Shown in pieces: positions 47,296 to 55,861 of a stretch of DNA of 64,000 nucleotides. The number at the start of each line of letters is the position of its first letter. The first letter of the stretch is position 1. The DNA is from Betaproteobacteria bacterium (GTDB lineage: Bacteria > Pseudomonadota > Gammaproteobacteria > Burkholderiales > Rhodocyclaceae): assembly GCA_028065725.1 (NCBI GenBank), contig JAPTVL010000055.1:83750-147749 (forward strand), read 5' to 3'. The notes below the pieces were generated by a model. The model saw only the letters and a program-made list of their open reading frames with translations. It was not told where the DNA came from and made no database searches. Made by a program: the position numbers and the translations under genes.

Positions 47296-48765
47296 ATGAA
47301 TGACGAAAGGAAACACGGCCGCCCGCAGCGGTCGCCACGCAGCGAAGGCGGCGCCCCGCGCCGCCGGGAGACCTCGGCCAGGAGCGCCGGCGCCGTAGCC
47401 GGCGAGGCGCCGACGGCGGACGGCCTCGCCGCCGACCTGCTGAATGCCGCGGTAGCCGCCACGGCCCAGCTGCTGAGCTTTGCCCTGCCGGCCGATGCTG
47501 CCCTGTCGGCCTTTTTCCGTGCGCGCAAGAGCGGCGGCCGCGACCGCGCCTTCATCGCCGAGACGGCCTATGCCGTGCTGCGCCGCAAGCGGCTGCTGGA
47601 GCGCCTTGCCGCATCGGGGCCGAACCTCGAAGCGGCCTTTCTGGCGCCGGGGTCGACGCCGAAACGTGGCCCCAGGGACGGAACTAAGCCGGCGGCTGGC
47701 GCGCGCCGAATTTCTCCTCGTGAATTGGTGCTGCTCTCGCTGTCGCGGGTGCGCGGCATGTCGCAGCGCCAGCTCGAAGGCGCGCTGCTGCCGGGCGAAG
47801 CCGAGTGGCTGGCGGAGATCCGGCGTCAGCCGGAACCGGAACTGACGCTGGCCGAGCAGCTGGATTTTCCCGACTGGCTGGCCGAGCGCCTGGTGTCGCG
47901 CATGCCGCTGGAGGAGCTGCTGGCCCTGGCGCGCGCGCTGAATGCCCCGGCGCCGCTCGACCTGCGCGTGAATACCCTGAAGGCCGAGCGCGAGGGCGTG
48001 ATGCAGCGCCTCGCCGCCGACGGCATCGCCGCGGCACCGACGCCGTATTCGCCGCTCGGCCTGCGCCTGAAGACCAAGCCCTACCTGGCCAAGCATGCGG
48101 CCTACCTCGACGGCAGCATCGAAGTGCAGGACGAGGGTTCGCAACTGCTGGGTTTTCTGCTGCAACCGAAGCGCGGCGAAATGGTGGTGGATTTCTGCGC
48201 CGGCGCCGGCGGCAAGACCCTGATCCTCGGCGCGCTGATGCGCTCCACCGGGCGCCTGTATGCCTTCGACGTTTCCGACAAGCGCTTGGCCAAGTTGAAG
48301 CCGCGCGCCGCGCGCGCCGGGCTGTCCAACGTGCATCCGGCCTGCCTCTCCGGCGAGAACGACACGCGCGTCAAGCGCCTGCAGGGCAAGGTCGATCGCG
48401 TGCTGGTCGATGCGCCCTGTTCCGGACTCGGCACCCTGCGCCGCAATCCAGACCTCAAGTGGCGCCAGTCGCCGCAGAGCGTGGCGGAACTGACCGCCAA
48501 GCAGGCCGACATCCTCGCCGCCGCGGCCAAGTTGCTGCGGCCCGGCGGGCGTCTGGTGTATGCCACCTGCAGCATCCTCGCCGAAGAGAACGAGGACATC
48601 GTCGATGCCTTTCTCGCCGGCCATGCCGACTTCAAGCGCCTCTCGGCGCAGGAGGTGCTGGCGGCGCAGGGCATCGTCATCGACTGCGGCGAGGACATGC
48701 ATTTGTCGCCGCAGAAGCATGGCACGGACGGCTTCTATGCGGCGGTGCTGGAACGGGCCAAGTGA
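47296..48765 (+). CDS. RsmB/NOP-type RNA (cytosine-C5) methyltransferase
   Basis: A 489-residue SAM methyltransferase related to 16S rRNA m5C967 methylase RsmB. Signatures: SAM-binding VVDFCAGAGGKTLILGAL, the catalytic Cys motif VLVDAPCSGLGTLRRNPDLK and the second Cys in LVYATCSILAEENEDIV. SIEVQDEGSQLLGFLL precedes them. The first 50 residues are a basic, variable tail. Around residues 118-135 there is a Pro/Gly/Lys-rich insertion (STPKRGPRDGTKPAAGAR). Its stop overlaps the next GTG start by 4 bp (GTGA). The target site is inferred from the family. Confidence 0.88.
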   Translation: MNDERKHGRPQRSPRSEGGAPRRRETSARSAGAVAGEAPTADGLAADLLNAAVAATAQLLSFALPADAALSAFFRARKSGGRDRAFIAETAYAVLRRKRLLERLAASGPNLEAAFLAPGSTPKRGPRDGTKPAAGARRISPRELVLLSLSRVRGMSQRQLEGALLPGEAEWLAEIRRQPEPELTLAEQLDFPDWLAERLVSRMPLEELLALARALNAPAPLDLRVNTLKAEREGVMQRLAADGIAAAPTPYSPLGLRLKTKPYLAKHAAYLDGSIEVQDEGSQLLGFLLQPKRGEMVVDFCAGAGGKTLILGALMRSTGRLYAFDVSDKRLAKLKPRAARAGLSNVHPACLSGENDTRVKRLQGKVDRVLVDAPCSGLGTLRRNPDLKWRQSPQSVAELTAKQADILAAAAKLLRPGGRLVYATCSILAEENEDIVDAFLAGHADFKRLSAQEVLAAQGIVIDCGEDMHLSPQKHGTDGFYAAVLERAK

Positions 48766-49304
48766 AACGCGTTCTGGCCGCGCTGCTGCTGTGCCTGACA
48801 GTCGGCGCTGGTGCTACGCCGCTGCCGGCGACGGGCACCGTGGAAGTGCTGTTCACACCCTGGGACGATGCCGAAGGCGCGATCATCCGGGTGCTGGGCA
48901 AGGCGCGCGACAGCATACACGTCCAGGCCTACCTGCTGACCAGCCGCTCGATCGCCAAGGCGCTGCAGGAGGCCAAGGCGCGCGGTGTGGCGGTCGAGGT
49001 GCTGGCCGACCGCGAGATGCTGGTGAAGAGCGACAAGTCGCTGCTGCCGCAGTTGCGCGAGGCCGGCATCCCGGTCTGGCTGGAAACGCGCTACGCCGCG
49101 GCCCACAACAAGCTGCTACTGATCGATGCCGCGGGCGAACAGGCCATCGTCATCACCGGCAGCTACAATTTCACCTGGTCGGCGCAGGCGCGCAATGCGG
49201 AGAACCTGCTGATCCTGCGCGGCAATCCGGCGCTGGCGCGGCGCTACCTCGACAACTGGCGGCGCCATCGCGACGACGCCGAGAAAATGAACGGAGGCGA
49301 TTGA
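48762..49304 (+). CDS. Exported phospholipase D-like (single HKD) protein
   Basis: A 180-residue protein starting at GTG 48762. It has a signal peptide (residues 1-24, (M)KRVLAALLLCLTVGAGATPL). One HKD motif is complete: His115-x-Lys117-x4-Asp122, with GSYN at 133-136. This is the size and layout of the Nuc/BfiI-type nucleases, which act as dimers with one motif each. It could degrade DNA or hydrolyse phospholipid in the periplasm. Homologues beside DNA uptake genes exist elsewhere, but none are here. A dispersed-element copy encodes part of its signal peptide. Confidence 0.85.
   Translation: MKRVLAALLLCLTVGAGATPLPATGTVEVLFTPWDDAEGAIIRVLGKARDSIHVQAYLLTSRSIAKALQEAKARGVAVEVLADREMLVKSDKSLLPQLREAGIPVWLETRYAAAHNKLLLIDAAGEQAIVITGSYNFTWSAQARNAENLLILRGNPALARRYLDNWRRHRDDAEKMNGGD
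48797..48821 (+). repeat. Dispersed element, diverged copy in the HKD protein signal peptide
   Basis: GAC, AGTCGGCGCTGGTG, then CTACGCCG, 19 of 25 to the 44200 copy. It encodes TVGAGATP at the end of the signal peptide. Confidence 0.4.
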
Positions 49305-49305
49305 G

Positions 49306-50580
49306 ATGAGACAAAGCGCACTGGCCAGGGTGTGGCAGGAAATCCAGGTGTACCTGAACGAGCCGGACCTGGTCTGGCAACTGGCGGTCCTGGCCGCCTG
49401 CCTGCTGCTGGCCCTGCTCGGCGACAGCCTGCTGCGTCGCCGCCAGCCCGGCGCAGGTCGTGCCTGGGAGCTGGGTCGCGGCGGGCTGAAGCGCATCGCC
49501 TTTCCCCTGCTGGCGTTGCTGCTGGTACTGCTGGCGCGCGCCGTGGTGCAGGAGTGGATCAGCGTCGGCCTGGTCTCGCTGGCCATACCGCTGCTGGCCT
49601 CGCTGGCCGTGATCCGCGTGGTGTTCTACGTGCTGCGCGTGAGTCTGGTCGGCGCCACCTGGCTGGTGCCCTTCGAGCGGGTGTTCGCCATGCTGGTGTG
49701 GGCCATCGTCGCGCTGCACATTCTGGGCCTGCTGCCCGACCTGATCGCCGTGGTGGAATCGGTGAGCTTCACCGCCGGCAAGCAGAAGCTCAGCCTGTGG
49801 CATCTGCTGCAGGGCCTGGTCGCGGTACTCGCCACGGTGCTGGCCGCGCTCTGGCTGTCCAGCGCCGTCGAGGCGCGTCTCGATCGCGCGACCGGGCTCG
49901 ACAACAACCTGCGCCAGGTGTTCGCGCGCCTGACCAAGGCGCTGCTGATCGTGCTCGCGGTGCTGATCGTGCTGCCCATGGTCGGCATCGACGTCACCAC
50001 GCTATCGGTGTTCGGCGGTGCGCTGGGCGTCGGTCTCGGCTTCGGCCTGCAGAAGATCGCCAGCAACTACGTCTCGGGTTTCATCATCCTGCTCGACGAT
50101 TCGATCCGCATCGGCAACATCATCACCGTCGGCGCCGACCGCGGCGAGGTGACGCGCATCACCACGCGCTACACCGTGGTGAAAAACGTCACCGGCGTCG
50201 AGGCTCTGGTGCCCAACGAACTGCTGGTCGGCTCGGTGGTGCAGAACGAGTCCTACAGCGATCCGCAGACGCGCATTGGCGTGCGGGTGCAGGTCAGCTA
50301 CGACAGCGACCTCGAGCGTGCCATGGCGATCATGATCGCCGCGGCGCAGGCACAGGAGCGCGTGCTGGCCGATCCGCCGCCGGCCGTCCTGCTCACCGAA
50401 TTTGCCGATTCCGGCATCAACCTCGAGCTCGGTATCTGGCTCGCCGATTCCGGCAAGGGCACCGGCCAGCTGCGCTCCGACATCAATATGATCATCTGGC
50501 GCGAGTTCAAGCAGGCCGGCATTTCCATTCCCTTCCCGCAACGCGAAGTGCGGATTCTCAATGAGGCAGGCCATGAGTGA
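49306..50580 (+). CDS. Mechanosensitive channel, MscS family
   Basis: A 424-residue membrane protein. Several N-terminal helices (about residues 25-45, 60-85, 90-115, 125-150) precede the MscS pore module. In that module [20 protein letters not shown] and [17 protein letters not shown] give the Gly/Ala-packed TM3, then [13 protein letters not shown] opens the beta domain. The C-terminal alpha/beta cap ends near residue 420. It probably opens on membrane tension; some relatives transport other solutes. It starts one base after the HKD gene stop and overlaps rlmB by 8 bp. Confidence 0.88.
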   Translation: MRQSALARVWQEIQVYLNEPDLVWQLAVLAACLLLALLGDSLLRRRQPGAGRAWELGRGGLKRIAFPLLALLLVLLARAVVQEWISVGLVSLAIPLLASLAVIRVVFYVLRVSLVGATWLVPFERVFAMLVWAIVALHILGLLPDLIAVVESVSFTAGKQKLSLWHLLQGLVAVLATVLAALWLSSAVEARLDRATGLDNNLRQVFARLTKALLIVLAVLIVLPMVGIDVTTLSVFGGALGVGLGFGLQKIASNYVSGFIILLDDSIRIGNIITVGADRGEVTRITTRYTVVKNVTGVEALVPNELLVGSVVQNESYSDPQTRIGVRVQVSYDSDLERAMAIMIAAAQAQERVLADPPPAVLLTEFADSGINLELGIWLADSGKGTGQLRSDINMIIWREFKQAGISIPFPQREVRILNEAGHE

Positions 50581-51310
50581 AACGCGACTGATCCACGGCT
50601 TCCACGCCATCACCGCCAAGCTGCGCCACGCCGCCGACGACGTCAAGGAAATCACCGTCGCCGAAGGCCGCCAGGACGGCCGCATGCGCGACCTGCTGAA
50701 GCTGGCTGAGACCCATGGCGTGCGCGTGATCCTCTCCGACGCCAAGCGCCTCGACGGGCTGGCCGGCGGTACGCAGCATCAGGGCGTGGTGGCCAGGGTC
50801 GCCGCACAGGCCAAGCACGTGACGCTGGACGACGTGCTCGACAGCCTCGCCGAACCGCCGCTGCTGCTGGTGCTGGACGGCATCACCGATCCGCACAACC
50901 TCGGCGCCTGCCTGCGCGTCGCCGACGCCGCCGGTGCGCATGCCGTGGTCGCACCCAAGGACAAGGCCTGCGGCCTCAACGCCACCGTCATCAAGGTCGC
51001 CAGCGGTGCCGCCGACACGGTGCCCTACATCGTCGTCACCAACCTCGCGCGCGCGCTGCGCGAGATGCAGGAGCGCGGCATCTGGGTCGTCGGCGCCGCC
51101 GGCGAAGCCGACCAGGAACTCTACGCGATCGACCAGAAGGGCCCCTGCGCCTGGGTGCTCGGCGCCGAGGGCGCCGGCATGCGCCGCCTGACGCGCGAGA
51201 CTTGCGACGAACTGGCAAGGATTCCGATGCACGGCAGCGTCGAAAGCCTCAATGTTTCGGTGTCTGCGGGCATCTGCCTGTTCGAGGCGCGACGCCAGCG
51301 CGGCAGCTGA
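50573..51310 (+). CDS. rlmB: 23S rRNA (guanosine-2'-O)-methyltransferase RlmB
   Basis: A 245-residue SPOUT enzyme that methylates G2251 in the peptidyl-transferase P loop. It starts [20 protein letters not shown] (substrate-binding domain, residues 1-75). The knot domain has [40 protein letters not shown] and [23 protein letters not shown] 50573 overlaps mscS by 8 bp. An upstream in-frame ATG at 50561 is less likely. Confidence 0.94.
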   Translation: MSETRLIHGFHAITAKLRHAADDVKEITVAEGRQDGRMRDLLKLAETHGVRVILSDAKRLDGLAGGTQHQGVVARVAAQAKHVTLDDVLDSLAEPPLLLVLDGITDPHNLGACLRVADAAGAHAVVAPKDKACGLNATVIKVASGAADTVPYIVVTNLARALREMQERGIWVVGAAGEADQELYAIDQKGPCAWVLGAEGAGMRRLTRETCDELARIPMHGSVESLNVSVSAGICLFEARRQRGS

Positions 51311-51431
51311 GATCGGCCCAGTGCCGGGGAGGCCGCGGTTCGCTGCTGCGGCGGTCGGCCGGAATGGATCGCCGACCGTAGTCCGGGTGTGCGGTTTCTC
51401 ACACTTCGTTCAATGGCGATACTTATCGGTT

Positions 51432-51450
51432 GCATCGCCGATGCGATAAT
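51432..51450 (+). promoter_or_regulatory. Possible promoter with palindrome before the DUF1631 gene
   Basis: GATAAT (51445-51450) is a fair -10 box, 37 bp before the start codon, directly after the palindrome GCATCG-C-CGATGC (51432-51444). The -35 (CTTATC) is poor, so activation or repression through the palindrome is possible. The remainder of the 176-bp gap 51311-51486 shows no gene. Confidence 0.3.
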
Positions 51451-51486
51451 TCGCCGGTCACCAAGCTACCCGCCGCCGAGTCTCAC

Positions 51487-53610
51487 ATGACCGATACCAA
51501 TCAGGCCACGCTTCGAGAACTCGTTGGCGAGTGTCGCGAACTTCTGGAAACCGAGCTTTGCGATCTGATCGAGGAACTTGGTCCGACGCTGATCGAGGAA
51601 GCGCGCGCTCTCGCCAACGCCAGTGCGGATTTGGACAAACGCAACGCCTGCCTGCGTCTGCAAACTGCCCTGCTGAACAGCTGGATCAGGTTGACGCCGG
51701 CCTTCCGTGATGCGCTGACGCGACGGGGGGAACCGGCAACGCCCGATGACAGACGTCGCCAGGAAGCCCAGGAAGCGGCGAGCCTGCGGATTCTCAGCGA
51801 CGACGAAATGGCCGTCCAGCTGGCCATGCGTCAGACCGTCGATCGCGTCAATGTCGCCTGCACCGAAGAAACCAACGCCCTGGAGCGCCGGATATCCCTG
51901 CTCATCATGCGTGGCGTGCTGCCCTACGGCTACAGTCCGCTCGGCGTGGCGTCGGTCTCTGCCTGCCTTGAAAAGGCTTGCGCCGCGGTATTCCCGGAAA
52001 CGGATCAGCGCACTCAGCTGGTGCAGCTGATCGGCGGACATCTTGCGTCGGAACTGCCGCAACTTTACCGTTCCATCAATGAAACCCTGATCGGTGCCGA
52101 CATCCTGCCCGGCCTCAAGCGCAGCTACAACGACGCATCAGCCGCGAGTGCCAGCGCCGCCGCCGATGCTGCGCGGATGGTGAGCACCCTGGAACGGCTG
52201 GCCAAGGCACGAACGCCGGCGGGCGGCGCGGCTGCGGCACCCGGAGGCAGTGCCGGCGGCCGCGAATTTCTCAATTCGCTGCACACCATCCAGAAGGCTC
52301 CGGCGCCGGCGTCGGCATTGGCCGGCGCCCCCACCAATGTGGTGCGCCTGGCGCGCGACAGCGCAGCCGCTCAGAACGTGGCACCCGCCGAGTCGGTGGC
52401 ACTGGACATCGTCTCGGAACTGTTCGACCTGATCTTCAAGGACGACAACGTATCGGACGGCATCAAGGTTCTGGTCGGCCGCCTGCAGGTGCCGGTGCTC
52501 AAGGTGGCGATGCTGAACCAGCAGTTTTTCGCCGATCGCAACCATCCGGCACGGCGGTTTTTGAACAGCATTTCCGGCATCGCGATTCGCTGGGGGAAGT
52601 ACGTCGATGCCAGCGACCCGTTTTACCGCAAGCTGTCGGAACTCGTCGAACGCATCCAGACTACCTACGACACGGATAGCGGCGTTTTCGATGCGGCAAT
52701 CGCCGAACTGGGCGACTTTATCGCCGAGCGCGATGCCATCGAGGCCGAAGCCAGTCGCGTTCTGGCCGAGGCGGTTCGCGCCCGCGAGGAAGAGATCCGT
52801 TCCCAGCGCGCGGCACAGGCACTGGCACAGAAGACTGCCGACCAGTATCTGGCACCGCTGCTGAAAGCAAGCGTACCGAAGGCGATCGAGCATTTTTTGC
52901 GGAGCTACTGGCGTGACGTGCTGCAAAGCCGGATTTTCGCGTTTGGCACCGACGGCGCGCCGGTCATCGAGGGTCTGCAAATCGCGTCGAAGCTGATCTG
53001 GAGCGTCGCGCCGAAAAAGGAGGCAGCAGACCGGCAGAAACAGACTGCCGCCTTGCCCGCCCTGTTGAAAGGCATGAACGCGGGTCTCGATGAAATCGGC
53101 ATCACGGCCGAGGAGCGCCACGCGTTCATGGATACCCTGGTCGAATTGTGTCTGGCCGCATTGCACGCCGACACCCGCGCGGAACGAAAGTCCGAGCGGA
53201 AGGCGGATGCAAAACCGCCGGTGGTCAAGCCTGCGCCAACCTTGCAGGTCAGCCATGCGACGGAGAGCGGCATCCGCGTTCAGGATATTTCGCTTCCCGG
53301 CGGCGGGGACCAGGGCGGCGAAAATGCGCCCGATCGCGCCAGCCTGCGTCGGGTCAGGCAACTGGTGCGTGGCGACTGGGTCGACTTCATCACCGCCGGG
53401 CAAAGTCGCCGCGAGCGGCTGACCTGGATCAACCCCAGTCGCACCCTGATTCTGTTCAGCAACCATGCGACCGAATGCGCCATTTCCATCACGCCGGAGG
53501 CCCTGGCCTTGCGCCTCAAAAACAAGACCGTCAGACTGGTCAGACGCGATACCCCGGTGTTCGAACATGCCCTGCATGGTGCCGTGCAGTCGATCGACAG
53601 GCCCGCCTAG
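51487..53610 (+). CDS. DUF1631 family protein
   Basis: A 707-residue cytosolic protein of the DUF1631 family, at times annotated wrongly as thymidine phosphorylase. It starts MTDTNQATLRELVGECRELL. The N-terminal half is helical. The middle has LFDLIFKDDNVSDGIKVLVG, a conserved family segment. The last 110 residues include RQLVRGDWVDFITAGQSRRE and LTWINPSRTLILFSNHA, a beta-rich pattern like a degenerate PilZ barrel (RxxxR-like QSRRERL). A c-di-GMP link is an inference, helped by the GGDEF gene next door on the other strand. No membrane segment. Confidence 0.82.
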   Translation: MTDTNQATLRELVGECRELLETELCDLIEELGPTLIEEARALANASADLDKRNACLRLQTALLNSWIRLTPAFRDALTRRGEPATPDDRRRQEAQEAASLRILSDDEMAVQLAMRQTVDRVNVACTEETNALERRISLLIMRGVLPYGYSPLGVASVSACLEKACAAVFPETDQRTQLVQLIGGHLASELPQLYRSINETLIGADILPGLKRSYNDASAASASAAADAARMVSTLERLAKARTPAGGAAAAPGGSAGGREFLNSLHTIQKAPAPASALAGAPTNVVRLARDSAAAQNVAPAESVALDIVSELFDLIFKDDNVSDGIKVLVGRLQVPVLKVAMLNQQFFADRNHPARRFLNSISGIAIRWGKYVDASDPFYRKLSELVERIQTTYDTDSGVFDAAIAELGDFIAERDAIEAEASRVLAEAVRAREEEIRSQRAAQALAQKTADQYLAPLLKASVPKAIEHFLRSYWRDVLQSRIFAFGTDGAPVIEGLQIASKLIWSVAPKKEAADRQKQTAALPALLKGMNAGLDEIGITAEERHAFMDTLVELCLAALHADTRAERKSERKADAKPPVVKPAPTLQVSHATESGIRVQDISLPGGGDQGGENAPDRASLRRVRQLVRGDWVDFITAGQSRRERLTWINPSRTLILFSNHATECAISITPEALALRLKNKTVRLVRRDTPVFEHALHGAVQSIDRPA

Positions 53611-53660
53611 AAATATCTCCCGGGAACTGACCGGCCGCTGCAGGAAACAATGCGCCTCGG

Positions 53661-53685
53661 CGGCGTGTCGTCGGCGCCGACTGTC
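53661..53685 (-). repeat. Dispersed 25-bp element, copy after the DUF1631 gene
   Basis: On the minus strand: GAC, AGTCGGCGCCGACG, then ACACGCCG. It is 21 of 25 to the copy after purM. Its centre GTCGGCGCCGAC (53670-53681) is a perfect 12-bp palindrome. It lies between two converging genes and could form a small hairpin. Confidence 0.55.
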
Positions 53686-53717
53686 GGCGTCTGCGCTGCC
53701 GCCTTCCGTTGCGCCGG

Positions 53718-55301
53718 CTATGGCTGAATCACCAGCCCGTTGCGCCCCCGCTCCTTGGCCTGGTACATCGCCTCGTCGGCCAGCTTCAGGAGGGCATTGA
53801 CCGAGCCTTCCTGCCCGTTGAACAGGATCGCGCCGATGCTCGGCGTGTTCTGCCCGACATGGGCTCCGAGCTGGTAGGGCCGGTTGAGTTCAGCGAGGAT
53901 CTTGTTGCCGATTTCATCGAGCTGCTGCATGGCCTCCTGGCGGGACGCGGCAAGATTTTCCAGCATGACGACGAACTCGTCGCCGCCCCAGCGCGATGCC
54001 GTGTCGCAGGCCCGGATGCAATTCTGCAGGCGTTGCGCCACCTGCTGCAGCAGCATGTCGCCGGCATCGTGGCCGAGCAGGTCGTTGACCTTCTTGAAAT
54101 GGTCGAGATCGATGAACATCAGAGCGCCATGCCTGTCGCTGCGGGCGCACAGCGTCATCGCATGGCCGATGCGGTCGAGCAGCAGCGTCCTGTTGGGCAG
54201 TCCGGTCAGCTGGTCGTAAAAGGCCATGGCCTTGATCTGCTCTTCCGCCTTCTTGCGTTCCGTGATGTCCAGGTGCGCGCCGACGTAATGCGTGACGATG
54301 CCATTGCTGTCCCTGACCGCCGAGATGGTCAGCCATTCGGGATACTCTTCGCCATTCTTGCGGCGATCCCACAGTTCGCCCTGCCAGGATCCGGTTTGCT
54401 CGATGCTTTGCCACATGGCCCGATAGAATCCGGCATCGTGGCGCTCCGACTTGAGCATCCTCGGGTTCTTGCCGACGACTTCCTCGGCCGTGTAGCCGGT
54501 GATTTCCGTGAAGGCGTGATTGACGCGCAGGATCAGGCCCTCGGCGTCGGTGACCATCATCGCCTCCTGGGATTCGAAGGCGGTCGCCGCGACCCTGAGT
54601 TCGGATTCCGAACGCCGGAGCTCGCGGTATTGCGTACGGATCAGGCCATCGGCACGCTGGACGATGAAGAAAAGCGCAGCGTAGAGCAGACTGAAGGCCA
54701 GGATCGTGGCGAGGGTGACGATGAAGGCCTGGCGGTTGGTGTGTTCGACCCAGTCGGTGACGTCGCTATAGACTTCCAGCACGCCTTCCGCGGGCGCCTC
54801 GACCGATGCCCGCATGGCGACATAGCTGGACAGCACGTCGCGGTCGACGATTTCCCGGTCGAAGGCGCTGAAGCGGTCGCGATGCGTCAGTTCGCTGAGC
54901 GGGCGGCCCTGCAAGGCCGAGATGAAACCGGCGTTGTCGCGGTAGTCGCGGCCGATCTGCGTCGCATCGGTGGAGAAGATCGTGCGCCCCTGCGTGTCGT
55001 AGAATCTCACCTTGACCACCCGCGCGTTCTGCATCGCGCTGCGCACGTGAAGGTCGATCGCGGCGATTAGCGGGTGTCGTTTCAATGCCTCCGTATCGAG
55101 GGTCTTGGCGGTCTTCGCGAGTTCGCGGAAGGACGGCAGCAGGGTATTGGCAAAGGACTGGGTCAGCGCGACGTGATTGCTTTCGCCGATGCTCAGCAGC
55201 TGGACGCGCTCCACGCGATGGTGCAGCAGGCTCAGCAGCGCCGTGGTCACGATCACGGCGACCAGACTGGCAATGGAGAAATAGCGGAGCAGCGGAAACA
55301 T
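53718..55301 (-). CDS. Membrane-bound diguanylate cyclase with PAS sensor
   Basis: A 527-residue protein. A membrane helix (about residues 8-27), a periplasmic sensor region (28-190) and a second helix (192-214) are followed by a PAS domain (about 238-350, ITGYTAEEVVGKNPRML) and a GGDEF domain (360-527). The active site GGDEF is intact (residues 439-443), and the inhibitory I-site RxxD is present (R430, D433). It should make c-di-GMP in response to an external signal and be limited by its product. Converges on the DUF1631 gene. Confidence 0.93.
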   Translation of the reverse strand: MFPLLRYFSIASLVAVIVTTALLSLLHHRVERVQLLSIGESNHVALTQSFANTLLPSFRELAKTAKTLDTEALKRHPLIAAIDLHVRSAMQNARVVKVRFYDTQGRTIFSTDATQIGRDYRDNAGFISALQGRPLSELTHRDRFSAFDREIVDRDVLSSYVAMRASVEAPAEGVLEVYSDVTDWVEHTNRQAFIVTLATILAFSLLYAALFFIVQRADGLIRTQYRELRRSESELRVAATAFESQEAMMVTDAEGLILRVNHAFTEITGYTAEEVVGKNPRMLKSERHDAGFYRAMWQSIEQTGSWQGELWDRRKNGEEYPEWLTISAVRDSNGIVTHYVGAHLDITERKKAEEQIKAMAFYDQLTGLPNRTLLLDRIGHAMTLCARSDRHGALMFIDLDHFKKVNDLLGHDAGDMLLQQVAQRLQNCIRACDTASRWGGDEFVVMLENLAASRQEAMQQLDEIGNKILAELNRPYQLGAHVGQNTPSIGAILFNGQEGSVNALLKLADEAMYQAKERGRNGLVIQP

Positions 55302-55413
55302 CGGCAGGGACCCTTATCCTGACTCCCGTGTTGGCAAGCTTTGGCGCCAGTGTAGTCGCTAAAGGATTCCGGGATGCATTGCGGCCCTGCCGAGGTCGGC
55401 TGTAGCGGCTGCC

Positions 55414-55860
55414 TCAGCCGGGAGTGCCGCCCGCCTCCCAGGTCTCGATGGCCTGGCGCAGTTTTTCCGGCAGCGGGCGCGAGGTCTTGCTCTCGGGATC
55501 GGCATTGACGTAGACGATCTCGCCGCTGATCAGGCGCTCGCCGTCGCGGAAGATGCCCATCTCGAAAGTCATGCTCGAATTGCCGAGCCTTTCGGCGCGC
55601 ACGCAGATCTCGAGGAACTCGTCGAAGTGCGCCGAGGCGTGGTAGTTGATCACGCTCCTCACGGCGAACAGGTCGCCGCCGGTGCCAGCCATGCCTTCGG
55701 GGTAGGGCAGGCCGATGGCGCGCCAGTATTCGGTGACGCCGATGTCGAAGTAGGTCAGGTAGTGGCCGTTGAACACGATGTTCTGCGGGTCGACTTCGGC
55801 CCAGCGCACGCGCAGGTTGTGGCGCAGGCGGAAGGCGGCAAGCGGCGAGGGGGCCTGCAC
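55414..55860 (-). CDS. Acyl-CoA thioesterase, hotdog fold (4HBT/YbgC type)
   Basis: A 148-residue single hotdog domain. VRWAEVDPQNIVFNGHYLTY contains the catalytic Asp of the YbgC/4-hydroxybenzoyl-CoA thioesterase class, followed by the long helix (YFDIGVTEYWRAIGLPY). The C-terminal strands end in LISGEIVYVNAD. It hydrolyses an acyl-CoA; the substrate is not clear. It lies one base after the 3-hydroxyacyl-CoA dehydrogenase stop, so both form an operon, perhaps for fatty or aromatic acid breakdown. Confidence 0.88.
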   Translation of the reverse strand: MQAPSPLAAFRLRHNLRVRWAEVDPQNIVFNGHYLTYFDIGVTEYWRAIGLPYPEGMAGTGGDLFAVRSVINYHASAHFDEFLEICVRAERLGNSSMTFEMGIFRDGERLISGEIVYVNADPESKTSRPLPEKLRQAIETWEAGGTPG

Positions 55861-55861
55861 T

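Noticed and set aside
53709..55070. A 453-codon plus-strand frame
   Set aside because: Antisense to the PAS-GGDEF gene; no start site and no domain.
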